64,000 bases of DNA from Mycolicibacterium sediminis (GCF_010731735.1 NZ_AP022588.1:5518001-5582000), one strand, 5' to 3'; positions 33,033 through 42,627 are shown, counted from the stretch's first letter. Notes: generated from the sequence alone by a model not told the origin. Program-made: numbers and translations.

Positions 33033-35177
33033 CTACTCGCGGAACGGCATCGAGTGCTTGCCGTAGGTGCCCGCGTCGCCGTCACCGCGGCTGTGCCGGC
33101 CACCCGACGGCTGGTCGTCGACGTGGAAGCCGTTGTGCGACGGGGCCGGTGGCGTCTCCTTGTCGAGCAGCAGGTCCAGCATGCTGCGCCACGGCCGGTC
33201 GTCGGCGGGCGGCGGCCCGTCGTTGGGCAGTCCGTCGAGGACCGAACCGTTCTGCCGGACCGGAGTGAGAGCGACCGGCTCGACGGCGATCGGCTCGATC
33301 GGCTCGACCGCGACCGGCTCGACCACGGGGTGCACGTCGGTGGCCGCGTCCGCCACCGCGAAATCGACCACCGCATCCACCACCTCCGCATCCGCTCCCG
33401 CGCCCACGACCAGGGACGGCTCGTCCTCGAGCAGGTGCTCCCAGGAGTCGACCGGGCCCCCGCGCCACTCGTCGGCGGGAGCCGGCAGCGGATGGTCGAC
33501 GTGCGCGACGAACCGGTCCGTCGAGGTGTCGTCGGCGGGAGGCGGCGGTATCGGCGGGACGACGGGAGCCGCGGGCACCGGGTCGTCCCACTCGACGGTG
33601 TACTCGACGTAGTCGTCGTCGTCGCGGAAGTAGTCGTGGTCCGCGCGCGGGCGGCGGTCACCACGTCGGATCGGACGGACGCTGCCGGGCACGGTGGGCG
33701 CCGGCTCACGTCCGTAGCCACGCAGGAACAGCGCGGCGATCACGCCGAGTAGTGAGACGAAGGCGGGCAGCAGCAGCGCCTGGGACAGCGCGGCCGAGAA
33801 CGGGACCTGCAGTTGCTCGGGCAGCGCCGTGATGGCCCCCTCCGCACCCGGGGGCCGCGCGCCGCCGCCGGGCATCTCGGCGGCGATGCGCGACGTCATG
33901 AAGGCGGCCATGCCGGCGCTGCCGAGCACGCCGCCGACCTGCCGCATCGTGTTGTAGACACCGGAGCCCGCGCCCGCCAGGTCCGGTGGCAGGTGTCGCG
34001 TCGCCGTGGCGGCGAGTGGCGACCAGATGAACGCCATGCCGATGCCGATCAGTGCCAGCGGGAGCACCAGCCGCCAGATCGGCGTGGTGTCCGTCATCTC
34101 CACCGACAGCCACGTCAGGGCGATGGCCAGCGCCGAGAAGCCGAACCCGACGATCGGGGTCGGCGGGAACCGGTCTACCAGCTTGCCGACCACCGGCGCC
34201 AGCCCACCCGAGGCGATCGCCATCGGCGCGGTGAGCAGCGCGGCGCGCGTGGGCGACAGGCCCGCCACCGCCTGCGCATAGAACATCAGCGGCAGGATCA
34301 TCGCCGTCACGGCGAAGCCGATGACCGAGATGCCGAGATTGGACAGGCTGAAGTCGTTGTCCCGGAAGATGCGCAGCGGGATCAGCGGTTCACCGGGGTT
34401 GACGGACTGCCAGTAGACGAACCCGGCCATGGCCCCGACGCCCGCCGCGACCATGCCCCAGATCCAGGGTGCCCAGTCGTGCGACTGCCCCTCCTGCAGC
34501 GCGAACACGATGAGGAACATCCCGAGGCCCGACAGCACCACGCCGGGCACGTCGAACCCGCGCTTCTCAGTGGGCAGGGACGGCACGAACCAGTACGCGA
34601 GCGCCAGGCCGGCGATCCCGATGGGCACGTTGACGATGAAGATCCAGTGCCAGCCCAGGCCGCCGACGAGCAGTCCGCCCGCCAGCGGGCCGACGAGCGT
34701 CGCGACGCCGGCGGTCGCACCCCAGATGCTGAGCGCGACGCCACGGCGGTCGGCCGGGAAGAGCCGCGTGATCGCCGAGAGGGTCTGCGGGGTGAGCAGG
34801 GCCGCGCCGACGCCCTGCACGACGCGCGCGGCGATCAATACTTCGACCGTGCCCGCGAGCCCGCACCACAGCGACGCCGCGGTGAACACCAGCAAACCGA
34901 CGAGGTACAGGTTCTTGGGTCCGTACCGGTCGCCGAGCCGACCGGCCAACAGCAGGGGCACCGCGTAGGCGAGCAGGTAGGCGCTCGTCACCCAGATGAC
35001 CGCGTCGTAGTCGGTGCGCAGGTCGTCCATGATCGACGGGTTGGCGACCGCGACGATCGTCGCGTCGACCAGGATCATGAAGAAGCCGACCATCATCGCC
35101 CACAGCGCATGCCACGGATTCGCCGACTGCGGGGTCGTGGCCCGGACGCGGCGCAGTGCCTCGATCGCCGCCGTCAC
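33033..35177 (-). CDS. DHA2-family MFS drug exporter with long cytoplasmic tail (Rv1250-like)
   Basis: A 714-residue transporter. About 490 residues hold 14 membrane segments (QacA/EmrB type): MMVGFFMILVDATIVAVANP is segment 1 with motif D1, and LAGRLGDRYGPKNLYL is motif A. The last 225 residues are hydrophilic, acidic and Pro/Val-rich, with EPVAVEPIEPIAVEPVAL repeats and a final patch of GDGDAGTYGKHSMPFRE. The homologous Rv1250 is shorter (579 residues as I recall). Substrates are unknown. GTG 35177 gives VTAAIEALRRVRATT; the frame runs on upstream without support. Confidence 0.85.
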   Translation of the reverse strand: MTAAIEALRRVRATTPQSANPWHALWAMMVGFFMILVDATIVAVANPSIMDDLRTDYDAVIWVTSAYLLAYAVPLLLAGRLGDRYGPKNLYLVGLLVFTAASLWCGLAGTVEVLIAARVVQGVGAALLTPQTLSAITRLFPADRRGVALSIWGATAGVATLVGPLAGGLLVGGLGWHWIFIVNVPIGIAGLALAYWFVPSLPTEKRGFDVPGVVLSGLGMFLIVFALQEGQSHDWAPWIWGMVAAGVGAMAGFVYWQSVNPGEPLIPLRIFRDNDFSLSNLGISVIGFAVTAMILPLMFYAQAVAGLSPTRAALLTAPMAIASGGLAPVVGKLVDRFPPTPIVGFGFSALAIALTWLSVEMTDTTPIWRLVLPLALIGIGMAFIWSPLAATATRHLPPDLAGAGSGVYNTMRQVGGVLGSAGMAAFMTSRIAAEMPGGGARPPGAEGAITALPEQLQVPFSAALSQALLLPAFVSLLGVIAALFLRGYGREPAPTVPGSVRPIRRGDRRPRADHDYFRDDDDYVEYTVEWDDPVPAAPVVPPIPPPPADDTSTDRFVAHVDHPLPAPADEWRGGPVDSWEHLLEDEPSLVVGAGADAEVVDAVVDFAVADAATDVHPVVEPVAVEPIEPIAVEPVALTPVRQNGSVLDGLPNDGPPPADDRPWRSMLDLLLDKETPPAPSHNGFHVDDQPSGGRHSRGDGDAGTYGKHSMPFRE

Positions 35178-35215
35178 GGCCGTAGCCCTAGTGGGCCGTC
35201 GCCGAGCACCGGCCG

Positions 35216-35230
35216 ACCCGCTCTGCGGGT
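35216..35230. promoter_or_regulatory. Small perfect inverted repeat upstream of the MFS gene
   Basis: ACCCGC-TCT-GCGGGT lies 39-53 bp before the start of the exporter gene at 35177. It may be an operator or the terminator of the upstream MFS gene. Confidence 0.25.
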
Positions 35231-35366
35231 GTCCGGGAGATGGGTGGGCGTGACCGCCGCCCACGACGAAGGTGTCTGCACTGTTCTGGTGTCCAAGTCG
35301 ATGTCGAACGAGCCGAACCCGACGCTACGGACGGTTCTGGATCGCGACAAGTCGGTCCGGCGAGGG

Positions 35367-36662
35367 TCAGACCGCCTTGGGAACTCCCCTGGCGGCAACC
35401 ACGTCGGAGACCTCGTCGTCACCGGTCGAGCGCGACGCACCCGAGGCCAGCAGCGCCACCAGGGCGATGACCATCCCCGCGGTCATGACGACCGCGAGCG
35501 CGAGTTCGTCGTTGCCGAGCACTCCCACCAGCGGCGCCACGACGGCGCCGAGGCCGAACTGCGCAGCCCCCAGCAGCGCGGCGGACGTCCCCGACGCCTC
35601 CTGGTGACGGGACAGCGCGATGGCCGGCGCATTCGGCATCACCAGGCCCATCGTCGCGAGGATCAGCCACACCGGGACGACGAACGCGGCCAGCCCGCCG
35701 ACGTTCGCGACGGCCAGGCTCACGAAGACGAACCCGAGGACCGCCGAGGCGATGAGCGCCCGCACCACGATGTACTGCGGCGTGAACCGGCGCAGCAGCA
35801 CGACGTTGAACTGGGTGGCGCCGATGAGCGCGACCGCGCCGATGCCGAAGACCAGCGCGAACGACTGCTGATCGAGACCGTAGCGGCCCTGCAGGACGAA
35901 CGAGGCGCCGGCGATGTAGGCGAACAGCCCGGACATGCCCAGCGCGGCGACGAGGACCAGGATGACGAACTTGGTGTCGCGGAGCAGCTCGCCGTAGGTC
36001 GAGACGATGCCCTTCACGCGCAGCGGCCTGCGGTGTGCCACGGGCAGCGTCTCGGGCAGGGCGAGGACGGCCATCAGCAGCAGCGCACCGGCGAGGACCA
36101 CCAGCACGGCGAACACCCAGTGCCAGGAGCCGTGCAGCAGGACTGCCGCACCCAGCGACGGCGCGAGCACCGGGGCGACGCCGAGGACGAGCATCAGCCG
36201 GGACATCACGGTGGCGGCCGCCGAGCCGGAGAAGAGGTCGCCTACGATCGCGATCGACACGACCATCGTGGCGGCGGCTCCCATGCCCTGCAGGCCGCGG
36301 GCGATGCCGAGGATCGCGATGTTCGGGGCCAGCAGGCAGAACACCGACGCGATCATGTGCAGGACGATCCCGGCCATCAGCGGGCGTCGGCGGCCCAGCG
36401 AGTCGGAGAGCGGGCCGATGACGATCTGGCCCAGTGCGAGACCCGCGAGCGTGCCGGTGAGGGTGAGCTGGACGATCGACGACGAGACGGACAGCTCGTC
36501 GGCGATCTTCGGCAACGCCGGGAGGTACATGTCGATGGTGAGCGGCCCCAGCGCGACCAGCAGGCCGAGGACCACGATCATCCGGGTGCGGCTGGGCACC
36601 CGGGTCGGGTCGGTTGCCGGCGGCGCGGCGCTACGAACGTCCACGTGCTGCGATGCTGCCAT
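35367..36662 (-). CDS. Bcr/CflA-type MFS multidrug exporter
   Basis: A 431-residue, 12-segment transporter. VLGLLVALGPLTIDMYLPALPKIADEL is the characteristic first segment of the Bcr/CflA group, and GPLSDSLGRRRPLMAGI is motif A. The family exports drugs such as bicyclomycin or chloramphenicol. ATG 36662 (MAASQHVDVRS) is chosen; a TTG at 36677 lengthens it by five residues. The upstream 40 bp are unusually AT-rich (GCATATCAATATTC), marking the promoter between this gene and the divergent one at 36812. Confidence 0.87.
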   Translation of the reverse strand: MAASQHVDVRSAAPPATDPTRVPSRTRMIVVLGLLVALGPLTIDMYLPALPKIADELSVSSSIVQLTLTGTLAGLALGQIVIGPLSDSLGRRRPLMAGIVLHMIASVFCLLAPNIAILGIARGLQGMGAAATMVVSIAIVGDLFSGSAAATVMSRLMLVLGVAPVLAPSLGAAVLLHGSWHWVFAVLVVLAGALLLMAVLALPETLPVAHRRPLRVKGIVSTYGELLRDTKFVILVLVAALGMSGLFAYIAGASFVLQGRYGLDQQSFALVFGIGAVALIGATQFNVVLLRRFTPQYIVVRALIASAVLGFVFVSLAVANVGGLAAFVVPVWLILATMGLVMPNAPAIALSRHQEASGTSAALLGAAQFGLGAVVAPLVGVLGNDELALAVVMTAGMVIALVALLASGASRSTGDDEVSDVVAARGVPKAV

Positions 36663-36776
36663 GAAGATGGTTAGCAATGCATATCAATATTCTGTTCCCG
36701 CAGGGGACGAAGCGCTCACGGTGACCAGTGTCACGACGGTGCGTCCGGGTTCCGCGGCGGTTCGGTGACGGGGCGT

Positions 36777-36803
36777 TAACCTGGAGGTTCACTCGAGGAG
36801 GGG
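36777..36803 (+). promoter_or_regulatory. -10 and ribosome site of the Rv1249c-like gene
   Basis: TAACCT (36777-36782) is a -10 candidate; GAGGAGGGGG follows at about 36795-36804 and places the start at GTG 36812. Confidence 0.45.
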
Positions 36804-36811
36804 GCTGGCCC

Positions 36812-37552
36812 GTGAGCGCACGGTTTCGCACCAGGGACTCGCAGCCGGACGGCGGCGACGACCCGAGCGCCGCGGTCAAGGCGCTGTCGCAGATCATCGA
36901 GCGCGGCGCCCGGGTACAGGGACCCGCGGTCAAGGCCTTCGTCGACAAGCTGCGCGACGGCAATCCCGGGGCGACGCCGGCGGAGATCGTCGCGAAACTG
37001 GAGAAGCAATACGTCGCGATGGTGATGGCCAGCGGCGCCGCGGTCGGATCGGCCGCCGCGTTCCCCGGCATCGGCACGCTGGTCGCGATGTCGGCCGTCG
37101 CGGGAGAGACCGTGGTCTTCCTCGAGGCGACCGCCGTCTACGTGCTGGCGCGCGCCGAGGTCTACGGCATCCCCGCCGACCACCGCGAGCGCCGCCGCGC
37201 CCTGGTGCTGGCGGTCCTGGTCGGCGAGGACGGCAGGCACGCGGTGATGGACCTCGTCGGACCCGGCCGCACCAGCGGCGCCTGGCTCGCCGACGGCGCC
37301 GCGTCGCTGCCCCTGCCCGCGGTGTCACAACTGAACTCCCGGCTGCTGAAGTACTTCGTCAAGCGGTACACCCTCAAGCGCGGCGCGATCGCGTTCGGGA
37401 AGTTGCTGCCGGTCGGGGTCGGCGCGGTGGTCGGCGGCGTCGGCAACCGGATGATGGGCAAGAAGATCATCGCGAACTCGCGGACGGCGTTCGGACCGCC
37501 GCCGCCGCGGTGGCCGTCGACGCTGCGCGTGCTGCCCGCCCCTCGCCAGTAG
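36812..37552 (+). CDS. Hypothetical membrane-associated protein (Rv1249c-like)
   Basis: A 246-residue protein with one strongly hydrophobic central hairpin (MASGAAVGSAAAFPGIGTLVAM and AGETVVFLEATAVYVLARAEVYGI) between helical segments. A basic C-terminal third (LLKYFVKRYTLKRGAIAFGKLL) ends in another glycine-rich hydrophobic stretch (PVGVGAVVGGVGNRMMG). The pattern recalls EcsC-like proteins, but I would not assign it. The start GTG 36812 has a strong ribosome site. The gene lies between an MFS exporter and kgd, as in M. tuberculosis. Function unknown. Confidence 0.78.
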   Translation: MSARFRTRDSQPDGGDDPSAAVKALSQIIERGARVQGPAVKAFVDKLRDGNPGATPAEIVAKLEKQYVAMVMASGAAVGSAAAFPGIGTLVAMSAVAGETVVFLEATAVYVLARAEVYGIPADHRERRRALVLAVLVGEDGRHAVMDLVGPGRTSGAWLADGAASLPLPAVSQLNSRLLKYFVKRYTLKRGAIAFGKLLPVGVGAVVGGVGNRMMGKKIIANSRTAFGPPPPRWPSTLRVLPAPRQ

Positions 37553-37761
37553 GAGCCGTTTGCCGCGGTGGGACGACCGGTCGACGCCGCCGACCCGCCG
37601 TCGCCCGGCGATCACAACGACCATAAGCCCGTTGCCGTGGTCTGCCAGGTTCGCGCGGGATAGCCTGGAAGGTGGCGCAAGGGCGAGCCATACCGCAGAC
37701 AGACGCCGAGCGGGCACGTGCCTGCTCGCACAGGGCAGAAGGAATCGAGGCGACAGCTGCC

Positions 37762-40700
37762 GTGAGCAGTTCACCTTCACCATTCGGACAGAACGAATGG
37801 CTGGTCGAGGAGATGTACCGCAAGTTCCGGGAGGATCCCTCCTCGGTGGACCCGAGTTGGCACGAGTTCCTCGTCGACTACTCACCGGAACCGACGACCG
37901 GAACGACCGCGACGGTGAGCGCGAACGGCTCGAATGGCGGCGGACCCAAGACGCCTCCCACCGCAGCTCCCGCCCCGCCACCCGGACAGTCCGCCGCGTC
38001 GTCGAACGGCGCGAAGGAACCTCAGAAGACGCCCGATAAGCCCGCCAAGGCACCCGAGAAGAAGCCCGAGGCTCCCAAGGCTCAGCAGGCCGAACCGGCC
38101 AAGTCGTCGGACAAGCCCGCGGCCCCCGCGACCAAGCCGGCGACGTCGGCGACCGCCGCCAACCCGGAACCGGCCAAGCCGAAGGCGCCCTCGGGTCCGC
38201 CGCCGTCCGAGGACGACCAGACCCAGGTGCTGCGCGGTGCCGCGGCAGCCGTCGCCAAGAACATGAGCGCCTCACTGGAGGTGCCGACCGCCACGAGCGT
38301 CCGGGCCATCCCCGCGAAGCTGATGATCGACAACCGTGTCGTCATCAACAACCACCTCAAGCGCACCCGCGGCGGCAAGATCAGCTTCACCCACCTGCTG
38401 GGCTATGCCATCGTGCAGGCCGTCAAGACGTTCCCGTCGATGAACCGCCACTTCGCCGAGGTCGACGGCAAGCCGAACATCGTCACGCCGGCCCACACCA
38501 ACCTCGGCCTGGCGATCGACCTACCCGGCAAGGACGGCAACCGCACCCTCGTCGTCGCCGCGATCAAGAAGACCGAGACCATGCGGTTCGGTCAGTTCAT
38601 CGCCGCCTACGAGGACATCGTGCGACGGGCCCGCGACGGCAAGCTGACCGCCGAGGACTTCTCCGGCGTCACCATCTCGCTCACCAACCCCGGCACGATC
38701 GGCACCGTGCACTCGGTGCCGCGCCTCATGCGCAACCAGGGCGCCATCATCGGCGCCGGTGCCATGGAGTACCCGGCCGAGTTCCAGGGCGCGAGCGAGG
38801 AACGCATCAACGAGCTGGGCGTCGGCAAGCTCATCACGCTGACGAGCACCTACGACCACCGCATCATCCAGGGTGCGGAGTCCGGTGACTTCCTGCGCAC
38901 GATCCACAACCTGCTGCTGAGCGACGACTTCTTCGACGAGATCTTCCGCGAGCTGGGCATCCCCTACGAGCCCGTCCGCTGGCGCACCGACAACCCGGAC
39001 GCGATCACCGACAAGAACGCCCGGATCATCGAGTTGATCGCGGCGTACCGCAACCGAGGTCACCTGATGGCCGACGTCGACCCGCTGCGGCTCGACAAGA
39101 CGCGCTTCCGCAGCCACCCCGACCTCGACGTCAACTCCCACGGCCTGACGCTGTGGGACCTGGACCGGGCCTTCAAGGTCGACGGGTTCGCGGGCGCCGA
39201 GTACAAGAAGCTGCGCGACGTCCTGTCGGTGCTGCGCGACGCGTACTGCCGCCACGTCGGCGTCGAGTACACCCACATCCTGGAACCCGAGCAGCAGAAG
39301 TGGATCCGGGACCGCGTCGAGGTCAAGCACGACAAGCCGACGGTCGCCGAGCAGAAGTACATCCTGAGCAAGCTCAACGCCGCCGAGGCGTTCGAGACGT
39401 TCCTGCAGACCAAGTACGTCGGGCAGAAGCGGTTCTCGCTCGAGGGCGCCGAGACCGTCATCCCGATGATGGACGCCTGCATCGACCAGGCCGCCGAGCA
39501 CGGCCTCGACGAGGTCGTCATCGGCATGCCGCACCGCGGCAGGCTCAACGTGCTGGCCAACATCGTCGGCAAGCCCTACTCGCAGATCTTCGGCGAGTTC
39601 GAGGGCAACCTGAACCCGAGCCAGGCGCACGGGTCCGGCGACGTGAAGTACCACCTGGGGGCCAACGGCACCTACATCCAGATGTTCGGCGACAACGACA
39701 TCGAGGTGTCGCTGGTGGCCAACCCGAGCCACCTCGAGGCCGTCGACCCGGTCCTCGAGGGTCTGGTGCGCGCCAAGCAGGACCTGCTGGACAAGGGCAA
39801 CGGACCCGACGGCTTCACCGTCGTCCCGCTGATGCTGCACGGCGACGCGGCGTTCGCCGGCCAGGGCGTGGTGGCCGAGACGCTGAACCTCGCGCTGCTG
39901 CGCGGCTACCGCACCGGCGGCACCATCCACATCGTGGTAAACAACCAGATCGGCTTCACCACCTCGCCGCAGAACTCGCGCTCCAGCGAGTACTGCACCG
40001 ACGTCGCGAAGATGATCGGCGCGCCGATCTTCCACGTCAACGGCGACGATCCCGAGGCCGCGGCATGGGTGGCCCGACTGGCGATCGACTTCCGTCAGAA
40101 GTTCAAGAAGGACGTCATCATCGACATGCTGTGCTACCGCCGACGCGGGCACAACGAGGGCGACGACCCGTCGATGACGCAGCCGTACATGTACGACGTC
40201 ATCGACACCAAGCGCGGTGTCCGCAAGACCTACACCGAGGCGCTCATCGGCCGTGGCGACATCTCGATGAAGGAGGCCGAGGACGCCCTGCGCGACTACC
40301 AGGGCCAGCTCGAGCGGGTGTTCAACGAGGTCCGCGACGTCGAGAAGCACGACATCGAGCCCAGCGAGTCGGTCGAGTCCGACCAGCTGACGCCGCAGGG
40401 TCTCGACACCGCGGTGGACAAGTCGCTGCTGGCCCGCATCGGCGACGCGCATCTGGCGTTCCCCGAGGAGTTCTCGGTGCACCCGCGCGTCAAGCCGGTG
40501 CTCGAGAGGCGCCGAGAGATGGCGTACGAGGGCAAGATCGACTGGGCCTTCGGCGAGCTGCTCGCACTCGCGTCCCTGGTCTCGGAGGGCAAGCTCGTCC
40601 GCCTGTCCGGCCAGGACACCCGGCGCGGCACGTTCACCCAGCGGCACTCGGTGATAATCGACCGCAAGACCGGCGCGGAGTTCACGCCGATCCAGTTGCT

Positions 40701-41601
40701 CGCCACCAACACCGACGGCACGCCGACCGGTGGCAAGTTCATGGTGTACGACTCGGCGCTGTCCGAGTACGCCGCGGTGGGCTTCGAGTACGGCTACTCG
40801 GTGGGCAACACCGACGCAATGGTGCTGTGGGAGGCACAGTTCGGCGACTTCGTCAACGGCGCGCAGTCCATCATCGACGAGTTCATCAGCTCCGGTGAGG
40901 CCAAGTGGGGCCAGCTGTCCGACGTCGTGCTGCTCCTGCCGCACGGCCACGAGGGCCAGGGCCCCGACCACACGTCGGGTCGCATCGAACGCTTCCTGCA
41001 GGTGTGTGCGGAGGGGTCGATGACGGTGGCGATGCCGTCGACGCCGGCCAACTACTTCCACCTGCTGCGGCGCCACTCCCTCGACGGGATCCACCGCCCG
41101 CTCATCGTCTTCACCCCGAAGTCGATGCTGCGCAACAAGGCCGCCGTCAGCGACATCCGCGACTTCACCGAGCAGAAGTTCCGCTCGATCATGGAGGAGC
41201 CGACGTACACCGACGGCGACGGCGACCGGTCGAAGGTGACGCGCGTCCTGCTGACCAGCGGCAAGATCTACTACGAACTCGCCGCCCGCAAGGCCAAGGA
41301 GGGCCGCGACGACGTCGCGATCGTGCGCGTCGAGCAGCTCTACCCGCTGCCGAGGCGCCGGCTCGACGCGACGCTCGACGCGTATCCGAACGCCGAGCAG
41401 TTCCGCTGGGTGCAGGAGGAGCCGGCCAACCAGGGGGCGTGGCCCACGTTCGGGCTCTCGCTACCGGAGTTGTTGCCCGACAAGCTGACCGGCATCAAGC
41501 GCATCTCGCGCCGCGCCATGTCGGCACCGTCGTCGGGCAGCTCGAAGGTGCACGCCGTGGAGCAGCAGGAGATCATCGACGAGGCGTTCGCCCCGATCTG
41601 A
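37762..41601 (+). CDS. kgd: Multifunctional 2-oxoglutarate decarboxylase/dehydrogenase (E1o with fused succinyltransferase domain)
   Basis: A 1,279-residue fusion typical of corynebacteria and mycobacteria. Residues 1-42 (FGQNEWLVEEMYRKF, PSSVDPSWHEFLVDY) are the N-terminal peptide; then an Ala/Pro/Lys linker to about 150, an E2-like acyltransferase domain (TYDHRIIQGAESGDF near 395) and the thiamine-diphosphate E1 domain (GMPHRGRLNVLANIVG, HGDAAFAGQGVV, HGHEGQGPDHTSGR). It decarboxylates 2-oxoglutarate and, with the shared pyruvate dehydrogenase parts, makes succinyl-CoA; GarA inhibits it. The GTG at 37762 gives VSSSPSPFGQNEW as in relatives; ATG-like codons upstream are out of place. The linker is about 50 residues longer than in M. 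smegmatis from memory. Confidence 0.96.
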   Translation: MSSSPSPFGQNEWLVEEMYRKFREDPSSVDPSWHEFLVDYSPEPTTGTTATVSANGSNGGGPKTPPTAAPAPPPGQSAASSNGAKEPQKTPDKPAKAPEKKPEAPKAQQAEPAKSSDKPAAPATKPATSATAANPEPAKPKAPSGPPPSEDDQTQVLRGAAAAVAKNMSASLEVPTATSVRAIPAKLMIDNRVVINNHLKRTRGGKISFTHLLGYAIVQAVKTFPSMNRHFAEVDGKPNIVTPAHTNLGLAIDLPGKDGNRTLVVAAIKKTETMRFGQFIAAYEDIVRRARDGKLTAEDFSGVTISLTNPGTIGTVHSVPRLMRNQGAIIGAGAMEYPAEFQGASEERINELGVGKLITLTSTYDHRIIQGAESGDFLRTIHNLLLSDDFFDEIFRELGIPYEPVRWRTDNPDAITDKNARIIELIAAYRNRGHLMADVDPLRLDKTRFRSHPDLDVNSHGLTLWDLDRAFKVDGFAGAEYKKLRDVLSVLRDAYCRHVGVEYTHILEPEQQKWIRDRVEVKHDKPTVAEQKYILSKLNAAEAFETFLQTKYVGQKRFSLEGAETVIPMMDACIDQAAEHGLDEVVIGMPHRGRLNVLANIVGKPYSQIFGEFEGNLNPSQAHGSGDVKYHLGANGTYIQMFGDNDIEVSLVANPSHLEAVDPVLEGLVRAKQDLLDKGNGPDGFTVVPLMLHGDAAFAGQGVVAETLNLALLRGYRTGGTIHIVVNNQIGFTTSPQNSRSSEYCTDVAKMIGAPIFHVNGDDPEAAAWVARLAIDFRQKFKKDVIIDMLCYRRRGHNEGDDPSMTQPYMYDVIDTKRGVRKTYTEALIGRGDISMKEAEDALRDYQGQLERVFNEVRDVEKHDIEPSESVESDQLTPQGLDTAVDKSLLARIGDAHLAFPEEFSVHPRVKPVLERRREMAYEGKIDWAFGELLALASLVSEGKLVRLSGQDTRRGTFTQRHSVIIDRKTGAEFTPIQLLATNTDGTPTGGKFMVYDSALSEYAAVGFEYGYSVGNTDAMVLWEAQFGDFVNGAQSIIDEFISSGEAKWGQLSDVVLLLPHGHEGQGPDHTSGRIERFLQVCAEGSMTVAMPSTPANYFHLLRRHSLDGIHRPLIVFTPKSMLRNKAAVSDIRDFTEQKFRSIMEEPTYTDGDGDRSKVTRVLLTSGKIYYELAARKAKEGRDDVAIVRVEQLYPLPRRRLDATLDAYPNAEQFRWVQEEPANQGAWPTFGLSLPELLPDKLTGIKRISRRAMSAPSSGSSKVHAVEQQEIIDEAFAPI

Positions 41602-41617
41602 CGTCCTCAACTCCTTC

Positions 41618-41679
41618 CGCGAGCGCGCGTGTCTGCGGGCGACACGCCGGTGCACAACCCGACAATGCGCACGCTCGCG
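41618..41679. terminator. Hairpin downstream of kgd
   Basis: CGCGAGCGCGCG (from 41618) pairs with CGCACGCTCGCG (to 41679) with minor mismatches, and the loop contains a second stem GTGTC...GACAC. It starts 16 bp after the kgd stop. The outer arms share CGCGAGC with the 32963 hairpin. Confidence 0.45.
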
Positions 41680-41754
41680 AGAGGGGTCCGGTCGTCACCG
41701 CACGGTCACACGTCCGGTCGACGCCGTGCATCGGCGCGTGGGTACCCCACCGGC

Positions 41755-42186
41755 ATGGCACTCATCGACAGCACCGGGCTGCACCACGTCCGCATCACCG
41801 TGACCGACCTCGCGCGGTCGCGCGCCTTCTACGAGGGGGTGCTGGGGTTCGCCGTCGCGAAGGAGTCCCCGGGCGACCCGGGCGACCCCGCCGTCCGCTC
41901 GGACCCCGAGCAGCTGTACGGCGGCGTGGTGTACCAGACGGGCGGCACGCTCTTCGGGCTCCGACCGGTCGCCGACGCCGGTGACCGGTTCGACTCGACG
42001 CGGGTGGGCCTCGACCACGTCAGCTTCGCGATGCCGTCGAAGGACGCCCTCGACGCGGTCGCGGGCAAGTTGGGCGACGCCGGCGTCGAGCACGGCGAGG
42101 TGAACGAACTCGAGGGGTTCGGGATCGCGATCCTGTCGTTCCAGGACCCCGACGGGATCAACCTGGAACTCAGCGCTCCCGTGTAA
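41755..42186 (+). CDS. Glyoxalase/VOC-superfamily protein
   Basis: A 143-residue vicinal-oxygen-chelate protein with two beta-alpha-beta-beta-beta modules: TGLHHVRITVTDLARSRAFYEGVLGF with the first metal His, VGLDHVSFAMPSKDALDAV with the second, and FQDPDGINLELSAPV with the final Glu ligand. It may be a lyase, dioxygenase or resistance protein; the substrate is not predictable. ATG 41755 is the natural domain start. It stands between kgd and a convergent DUF732 gene with hairpins on both sides, so it is a single-gene transcript. Confidence 0.82.
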   Translation: MALIDSTGLHHVRITVTDLARSRAFYEGVLGFAVAKESPGDPGDPAVRSDPEQLYGGVVYQTGGTLFGLRPVADAGDRFDSTRVGLDHVSFAMPSKDALDAVAGKLGDAGVEHGEVNELEGFGIAILSFQDPDGINLELSAPV

Positions 42187-42195
42187 CGACGAATG

Positions 42196-42241
42196 CTGCG
42201 TGGGGGCCGACAGCCTGCCGGGTCAGACGGCCCCCACGCAG
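42196..42241. terminator. Bidirectional terminator hairpin
   Basis: CTGCGTGGGGGCC and GGCCCCCACGCAG are perfect 13-bp arms with a 20-nt loop, placed between the convergent VOC and DUF732 genes. Confidence 0.65.
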
Positions 42242-42252
42242 AAACCTCTGGG

Positions 42253-42627
42253 TCAGATGCCCAGCATGCCCAGCGGGAACGGCGTCTGACCGTTCGCCAG
42301 CGACGCGACGGCGCCCGGGCAGAACATCGAGATGGCGATGCCGGTGAACATCGTCGCGGGTCCGAGCGGGCGGCCGATCGCGTCCGACACCCCGGATGCG
42401 ACGTCGGCCATCTGCTGGCCGGGCTCCGACAGCATCGGGCACACGGACTGACCGACGGACACCGCGGTGGCGGGGTCGATGCCGGACAGCCCCGCCGACG
42501 ACAGCGCTCCGATGAACGCGTCGCCCCCGGGATCAGCCTGCGCGGGCGCTGCGAGGGTCGCGGCGGCGCCCACGATGCCGACGGACAGGGCGAGCGGCGC
42601 GATGGCCAGGGTGCGGATGCGCAACAT
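42253..42627 (-). CDS. Secreted DUF732-family protein
   Basis: A 124-residue protein with a Sec signal peptide (LAIAPLALSVGIVGAAATLAAPAQA, cleavage before DPGGD). The mature part starts DPGGDAFIGALSSAGLSG and contains two cysteines (VCPML and MFCPGA), the standard arrangement of mycobacterial DUF732 proteins. These are small helical exported proteins of unknown function. The ATG at 42627 has GAAGGACAGG directly upstream. It is divergent from the SDR gene. Confidence 0.82.
   Translation of the reverse strand: MLRIRTLAIAPLALSVGIVGAAATLAAPAQADPGGDAFIGALSSAGLSGIDPATAVSVGQSVCPMLSEPGQQMADVASGVSDAIGRPLGPATMFTGIAISMFCPGAVASLANGQTPFPLGMLGI

Noticed and set aside
33813..36674. 953-codon open frame on the plus strand across two exporter genes
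   Set aside because: The translation is Arg/Gly/His-rich with no domain and lies opposite two clear MFS genes, including their intergenic region.
38521..41094. 857-codon open frame antisense to kgd
   Set aside because: It mirrors kgd codon for codon, as expected in high-GC DNA, has no family motifs, and kgd is unmistakable.
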